Below are positions 59,761-64,000 of a stretch of 64,000 nt of DNA, piece after piece. Numbering within the stretch: position 1 is the stretch's first letter; the number at the start of each line of letters is the position of its first letter. Both the position numbers and the translations under genes were made by a program. Below the pieces are notes generated by a model that was not told where the DNA came from, did not search any database, and worked only from the letters and a program-made list of their open reading frames with translations. This DNA is from Algoriella xinjiangensis (GTDB lineage Bacteria > Bacteroidota > Bacteroidia > Flavobacteriales > Weeksellaceae), in NCBI RefSeq assembly GCF_900115015.1, contig NZ_FOUZ01000015.1:1-64000 (forward strand), in the 5' to 3' direction.

Positions 59761-60669
59761 TTACAAAATCATTTCGCGAAAGGGTACAATTATATTGTAT
59801 CCTTTTTGTTTAAAATAATCTTCGAAACCTTTTCGTTTTGTAACCAAAACAAAATCTCCACCCCAAGCGCCAAGGCTTTTTACAGACCCCGTATAATCAG
59901 AGAAATAAAGATCTTTTACTTTGGGTTGATTCATAAATACCGCTAATTTATCTTGGTATTCATCCATAATTGCTTCAAAATCGTGTAAAGTTTTCACTTT
60001 TGTAGCTTCAATTACCAAATTAGATAATTCATTAATTAATTCTAAATCTTTCGGTTTATTCTTATAATGATTTCCAACAACAGCCTGTGTATCTTGTTTT
60101 TGATTTAAATAAACAAAATATAAATCATCTATAAAATTCCAATTTAATTCTAGCTTTTCAACCTCAACAATTGGTTGATTCGAATATAAAATTGGTTGAT
60201 TATTATGCGCACAAGCAATGTCATACCCACTTGTATTGAAGGTCATTTTATTCAATTCAAACGGATCAATTTCTATCCATTTACTAATCAAATCAATCAA
60301 AGTAGAGCTACTTCCTAATCCCCATTGTTGCGGATATTCTAACTTTGTTTCGCAGTTATAAGCGAGATTAGATTCAAAAAAAGATGGATTAAGTTGTTTT
60401 GCTTGACGTAAAATAGATTGCAATGATTCGCTTAATTTTTGATGAGAAGTTTCTAGAATTTCTAAAGAACTCAATTCAAATTTCACCTCAAACCATAAAG
60501 AATCATCGTGCTTTTTTGCAGTCCAATAAATAACATTTGATTGCTCCGAAAGTTGCGATACAAAAAGACATTGCCCATATTTTGTGGGCAATGCAAATGC
60601 TTTTGCTCCATCCATCACAACATATTCCCCAATTAGGAATAATTTACCATTAGAACGGAATTTTTTCAT
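59761..60669 (-). CDS. GYDIA-family GHMP kinase
   Basis: A protein of 302 residues of the GHMP kinase superfamily. It carries the family name-giving motif GYDIACAHNN near residue 150. The N-terminal KLFLIGEYVVMDGAKAFALPTKYG resembles mevalonate-pathway kinases. The GLGSSSTL-type phosphate loop (WGLGSSSTLID, near residues 120-130) is intact. In Bacteroidota this protein is a candidate for the missing phosphomevalonate kinase step, but I cannot confirm that. It follows fabD with a 3-base gap, so coexpressed with fatty-acid synthesis. Confidence 0.86.
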   Translation of the reverse strand: MKKFRSNGKLFLIGEYVVMDGAKAFALPTKYGQCLFVSQLSEQSNVIYWTAKKHDDSLWFEVKFELSSLEILETSHQKLSESLQSILRQAKQLNPSFFESNLAYNCETKLEYPQQWGLGSSSTLIDLISKWIEIDPFELNKMTFNTSGYDIACAHNNQPILYSNQPIVEVEKLELNWNFIDDLYFVYLNQKQDTQAVVGNHYKNKPKDLELINELSNLVIEATKVKTLHDFEAIMDEYQDKLAVFMNQPKVKDLYFSDYTGSVKSLGAWGGDFVLVTKRKGFEDYFKQKGYNIIVPFREMIL

Positions 60670-60672
60670 TTT

Positions 60673-61548
60673 TTAGCTTGCAGAAGAAGTCGAAACTTCT
60701 CTATTTATTTTTTTAACCAAACCTTGTAATGTGTTTCCTGGACCAACTTCTATAAATTCAGTTGCGCCATCAGCAATCATATTTTGAACAGATTGCGTCC
60801 ATTTTACAGGAGCCGTTAATTGTGCAATTAAATTCTTTTTAATCTCAGCAGGATCTGTAACTGCGGTTGTTGATACATTTTGATAAACTGGACAAATTGG
60901 TGTATTGAAAGTTGTTTCTTCAATCGCTTTTGCCAATTCTTCTTCAGCTGGTTTCATTAATGGTGAATGAAAAGCGCCACCAACAGGTAAAACTAAAGCA
61001 CGTTTTGCGCCTAATTCTTTCAATTTTTCACATGCTAAATTAACTGCTTCAATCTCTCCAGAAATAACCAATTGTCCTGGACAGTTGTAATTTGCAGCAA
61101 CTACTACACCATCAATTTCTTTACACGCATTTTCTACAATTTCGTCCTCCAATCCTAAAATTGCAGCCATTGTAGACGGATTAGCTTCGCAAGCAGCTTG
61201 CATAGCCAAAGCACGTTTGTAAACTAATTTTAAACCAGATTCAAAATCTAAGGTTTCATTTGCAACTAATGCCGAAATTTCTCCTAAAGAGTGTCCTGCA
61301 ACCATTTCTGGTTTAAAGTCTACTACTGTTTTTGCTAAAATTACTGAATGTAAGAAAACCGCTGGTTGTGTAACTTTTGTTTGTTTTAAATCTTCAGCAG
61401 AACCGTCGAACATAATTGATGTGATATCAAATCCTAAGATTTCATTCGCTTTATCAAATAATTCTTTTGCTAGTGCAGAATTTTCGTACAAGTCTTTTCC
61501 CATTCCTGAGAATTGAGCGCCTTGTCCTGGAAAAACATATGCTTTCAT
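60673..61548 (-). CDS. fabD: malonyl-CoA:ACP transacylase FabD
   Basis: A protein of 291 residues that loads malonate onto acyl carrier protein for fatty-acid synthesis. The N-terminal FPGQGAQFSGMG, the nucleophile Ser87 in GHSLGE, the arginine of the YKRALAMQ segment near residue 112, and the catalytic His194 in GAFHSPLM are all present. The protein ends shortly after IEVGPGNTLQGLVKKI, as normal. It has its own -7 box at 61570-61577. Neighbouring glycosyltransferase genes upstream hint at coordinated envelope-lipid supply. Confidence 0.95.
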   Translation of the reverse strand: MKAYVFPGQGAQFSGMGKDLYENSALAKELFDKANEILGFDITSIMFDGSAEDLKQTKVTQPAVFLHSVILAKTVVDFKPEMVAGHSLGEISALVANETLDFESGLKLVYKRALAMQAACEANPSTMAAILGLEDEIVENACKEIDGVVVAANYNCPGQLVISGEIEAVNLACEKLKELGAKRALVLPVGGAFHSPLMKPAEEELAKAIEETTFNTPICPVYQNVSTTAVTDPAEIKKNLIAQLTAPVKWTQSVQNMIADGATEFIEVGPGNTLQGLVKKINREVSTSSAS

Positions 61549-61569
61549 GATTGTATTTTATAATTGAGA

Positions 61570-61577
61570 CAAATTTA
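61570..61577 (-). promoter_or_regulatory. candidate -7 box for fabD
   Basis: The minus strand reads TAAATTTG, an exact TAnnTTTG match, 21 bases before the fabD ATG. No clear -33 box. Confidence 0.5.
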
Positions 61578-61587
61578 TAATAAAATC

Positions 61588-62376
61588 TTAAACTTCGATC
61601 TTAATCGATGTTTTTGATTTTTCTTCGCGGTAAATATCATCCAAATATCTATAACGATTCGCAACCGAAATTGCATGCAGTTTAGAAATTGTATATCCTT
61701 CTTTACCATCTAAAAACCCAAGACGAAAAATATAATAACTTAAAAAGCGATAAGCTGGCTTAATATTATAATGAAAGAATGATGGAACTAATTTTTTGAG
61801 ATGTAATTCTTGCGCACGAAGCTTAGAATAACTATTTAGTTTTGCTAAATATTCTTGTTCATTATCAAAGGTATAATGATCTAATTTATGTTTCAAAAAA
61901 CCAACTTCGCCTTTACATTCTACAATTTCATGCACCATACGATCTAAGCGATATTGCGATTTAGATTTTCTAAAAACACGTATTGCCTTATCATTTTGCA
62001 TACCTGTATATTGGATATGCTTGTTCTTGAAAAAGAATTTTCGGTACACAAAATAAGCATCAAATTGAGGATTATTATTAATTGTAGAAATAATTTCTTC
62101 CTTCAATTCATCTGGAATTCCTTCATCTGCATCAAAAAAAGTAATCCATTCATTATTTGCTAATGAAATTGAATAATTGCGTTGATTGGTGAAATCGTCA
62201 AATTTTCTTTTTACAAATTTAACTTTTGGATTTTGAAGTGCAATTTGCTCCGTTTTGTCTGTACTATAAGAATCTACAATAATTATTTCATCAGCAAAGT
62301 CAACATTATTCAAATAGCGTTGTATATTTTTTTCCTCGTTGTATGTTATCAGCAAAGCTGAAATTTTAGTAGACAT
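61588..62376 (-). CDS. family 2 glycosyltransferase (WaaE-like)
   Basis: A protein of 262 residues of the GT-A fold. The N-terminal ISALLITYNEEKNIQRYLNN, the VDSYSTDKT block, and the DxD-like FFDADEGIPDEL (near residues 82-93) resemble WaaE/KdtX-type LPS core glucosyltransferases, as does the QRNYSISLA segment. A later HEIVECKGEVG and a C-terminal KFKSYYIFRLGFLDG-like helix pair (RFLSYYIFRLGFLDGKEG) fit the subgroup. The frame opens 45 bases upstream at 62421, 5 bases from the preceding stop; I prefer the ATG at 62376, but either start is possible. LPS role is inferred. Confidence 0.83.
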   Translation of the reverse strand: MSTKISALLITYNEEKNIQRYLNNVDFADEIIIVDSYSTDKTEQIALQNPKVKFVKRKFDDFTNQRNYSISLANNEWITFFDADEGIPDELKEEIISTINNNPQFDAYFVYRKFFFKNKHIQYTGMQNDKAIRVFRKSKSQYRLDRMVHEIVECKGEVGFLKHKLDHYTFDNEQEYLAKLNSYSKLRAQELHLKKLVPSFFHYNIKPAYRFLSYYIFRLGFLDGKEGYTISKLHAISVANRYRYLDDIYREEKSKTSIKIEV

Positions 62377-62425
62377 TTTAACGTATAGCTTCGTGTTTAG
62401 TATATAAAACTGATTTTTCATCAGT

Positions 62426-63490
62426 TTATTTCATGTGCTCTGATAAGAATTCTGACAACTTACCTTTAAATAATTCAAAATCAAACAATGAATAATAATT
62501 ATTTACTTCTTTTTTTATCTGTCGATTATTTAAACCCTCAAATTTTTCGGGAAAATAGTCTTTTAAATGAACACTTGTGTGATTTATTCCATCTTCAAAA
62601 GTTGCCCAAACATTTTTATCAATCCAAGGCGAAAAAATAATAAATGATTTTTTACCAACAGCTTTCGACATATTTATTGCGCCACCATCATTCCCAACAA
62701 TCAAATCGCATTCGTTTGCAATAGCTATAAAAGAACGTAAATCATCGCCTAATAATTCGAAATAAACTTTTGATTTGGTTGTTTCTGATAACTGATTATA
62801 AACTTCTTTGGCTTGCGCTAGTTGTTTCGGAAAATAATTGAATAGAATATTAACATTATAATTTTCGCCTATAAAATTAACCAATTTGGCCATTTCATTT
62901 AAAGGATAAGTTTTTGACGGGTCAGAACCTAAAAGACTTATCATCACTGTTTTTCTCGATAAATCAACGTTGTGTTGTTGAAATAATTCTTTTGCAGTTT
63001 GAATTTCTTTTTCGGTTAAATACAATTTTGGTTCTGTTGCCAAAGGAATATCTATACCAAGTGGTTTTAACAATTCTAAACGATGTTCTATCGCTAATCC
63101 TAACGTAGAATTTGGCTCATGGTGCTTTATAACATTATCGGTGTACAAAAATGTACGTCCAGACTTTTTATATGATATTTTTTTTGGTGCATTATTAATA
63201 AAAATATCAATCCAACTTTGTATTTTTGAGTAAGCATCAATTACAATATCATATTTATTTTGATTGACTTGTTTCGAAAATTGAATCAATTTAAAGAAAC
63301 CTTTTGTCTGCTTTTCATCAAAAATAATTTTATTATCGATGTAAGGATTATTCTCCAAAACAGGCAAAGTATTACTATTCACCAAATAATCTATTGTTGC
63401 ATTTGGATAAGCTTTTTTAAGATTCTCACACAATAATGAAGTAATCAGTACATCTCCAATCATCTTGTGTTGGATGATTAATATCTTCAT
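62426..63490 (-). CDS. family 9 glycosyltransferase (heptosyltransferase-like)
   Basis: A protein of 354 residues of the ADP-heptose:LPS heptosyltransferase (GT9) family. It has an N-terminal ILIIQHKMIGDVLITSLL, where the conserved GD.L.T motif is clear, and a C-terminal CDLIVGNDGGAINMSKAVGKKSFIIFSPW corresponding to the sugar-nucleotide-binding D.GP.H.A region with H changed (GGAINMS). It adds a sugar to LPS core in many bacteria. The gene lies 12 bases after the sulfatase-like gene. Confidence 0.87.
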   Translation of the reverse strand: MKILIIQHKMIGDVLITSLLCENLKKAYPNATIDYLVNSNTLPVLENNPYIDNKIIFDEKQTKGFFKLIQFSKQVNQNKYDIVIDAYSKIQSWIDIFINNAPKKISYKKSGRTFLYTDNVIKHHEPNSTLGLAIEHRLELLKPLGIDIPLATEPKLYLTEKEIQTAKELFQQHNVDLSRKTVMISLLGSDPSKTYPLNEMAKLVNFIGENYNVNILFNYFPKQLAQAKEVYNQLSETTKSKVYFELLGDDLRSFIAIANECDLIVGNDGGAINMSKAVGKKSFIIFSPWIDKNVWATFEDGINHTSVHLKDYFPEKFEGLNNRQIKKEVNNYYSLFDFELFKGKLSEFLSEHMK

Positions 63491-63502
63491 AAAACTATTA
63501 TA

Positions 63503-64000
63503 CTATTTTGATGTTAATGTTAGTTTATTTTGACTCATTCTATGATTAAATGATTGAATATACGCTTTTAAAAACTTTTCCATTTCATTTTTTATTTTTA
63601 ATTCTTTATTAATCAAATTATTTTTCAATAATGGATCAGCTTTCCAATTAAATAATCCCAAAGATTTTGTTCCGTCAAATGCTAAATAATAATCTCCAAT
63701 TTCTAAATTGTATAAATTATCAATATAATTAACTACAAAATCTTTATCTGATTGATATGACTTTCCATACGTAAGAATCTTGGTATTTAATTGTAAATAA
63801 TCTATCAAACTTGGCAAAATATCTATTTGTTGAAAGTTTTTTGTTGATTTATAAACCATTTTTTCATCATTTGGTGCAAAAAATAAGATTGGAATTCTAA
63901 ATTTTCCGACATTATTTTTATAAATTGATTCTTCTCCTGTTGACGAAGTATGATCTGCAGTTAACACAAAAATTGTATTGTTATACCAAGGTGTTTTTTT
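63503..64000 (-). CDS. LTA-synthase-like sulfatase-family membrane enzyme (partial, C-terminal end)
   Basis: The C-terminal 165 residues of a protein whose start lies beyond the window; the frame is open to position 64000. WYNNTIFVLTADHTSS contains the metal-site Asp-His of the alkaline-phosphatase superfamily, and FRIPILFFAPND and QQIDILPSLIDYL fit LTA-synthase-like and phosphoethanolamine-transferase-like sulfatases. These enzymes transfer phosphoglycerol or phosphoethanolamine to envelope lipids or sugars. It is upstream of and cotranscribed with the GT9 and GT2 genes, so a role in LPS decoration is reasonable. The nucleophile and membrane domain are outside the window. Confidence 0.82.
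   Translation of the reverse strand, partial: KKTPWYNNTIFVLTADHTSSTGEESIYKNNVGKFRIPILFFAPNDEKMVYKSTKNFQQIDILPSLIDYLQLNTKILTYGKSYQSDKDFVVNYIDNLYNLEIGDYYLAFDGTKSLGLFNWKADPLLKNNLINKELKIKNEMEKFLKAYIQSFNHRMSQNKLTLTSK

Noticed and set aside
1-64000. tRNA, rRNA, CRISPR array, riboswitch
   Set aside because: None recognised by reading both strands; tRNA could only be excluded firmly with a covariance search.

Overview
The window looks like a chromosomal segment of a low-GC (roughly 30% by eye, not computed) member of the Bacteroidota, class Flavobacteriia, perhaps Weeksellaceae or Flavobacteriaceae. The evidence is a type IX secretion cargo with its PorP/SprF partner, a Bacteroidota-type TonB, an SDR-type threonine dehydrogenase, a GYDIA-family GHMP kinase, -7 promoter boxes of the TAnnTTTG type, and almost no Shine-Dalgarno sequences. 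I see no rRNA, tRNA, CRISPR array, prophage or complete insertion sequence. Most of the window is ordinary core genome; the less ordinary parts are noted below.

Layout. 1-400: a possible insertion-sequence end abutting the 5' stub of an ECF sigma factor gene. 0.4-5.3 kb: rhodanese, secreted M13 peptidase, threonine dehydrogenase, acyl-CoA dehydrogenase. 5.3-10.6 kb: lipoproteins and an operon pairing an AmgK-like sugar kinase, a stand-alone RapZ C-terminal domain and a MurU-like nucleotidyltransferase. 10.7-18 kb: RDD protein divergent from a SpoIIM-DUF4129-DUF4350-MoxR-DUF58 operon, then two tandem N-acetylmuramoyl-L-alanine amidases. 18-22.6 kb: DsbA-like protein, purA, fructosamine-kinase-like gene, purB. 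22.7-31 kb: SGNH hydrolase, Mpo1-like protein, the operon dnaA / LMW phosphatase / RsmI-like methyltransferase, thioesterase, apt, SanA-like protein, a HipA-like kinase with DUF3037, and a short SSB.

31-37.4 kb is a minus-strand Fe-S assembly operon (A-type carrier, unknown secreted protein, sufB, sufC, sufD, sufS). It is followed by trpS, and then by TonB, a small membrane protein and a PstS-like lipoprotein. 41-45 kb holds the PorP/SprF plus type-B-CTD cargo pair, then prfC, a DUF4197 protein and a serine hydrolase. 49-55 kb is one very large alpha-2-macroglobulin-like gene that carries a TonB-receptor plug-like domain. 55-64 kb: PRiA4-ORF3-like protein, cca, tsaC, and envelope sugar genes (glycosyltransferases, Kdo-kinase-like gene, LTA-synthase-like sulfatase running off the edge) with fabD and a GHMP kinase.

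Several modules converge on the cell envelope: peptidoglycan turnover (amidases, AmgK/MurU-like pair), LPS or glycolipid decoration (GT9, GT2, Kdo-kinase-like, sulfatase), TonB energisation, type IX export, and a periplasmic alpha-2-macroglobulin. The strongest candidates for undescribed biology are the plug-like domain lying at the bait-region position of the alpha-2-macroglobulin, the RapZ-C domain inside an amino-sugar recycling operon, and the HipA-like kinase/DUF3037 pair. All functional calls rest on motif recognition by reading; no database search was run.
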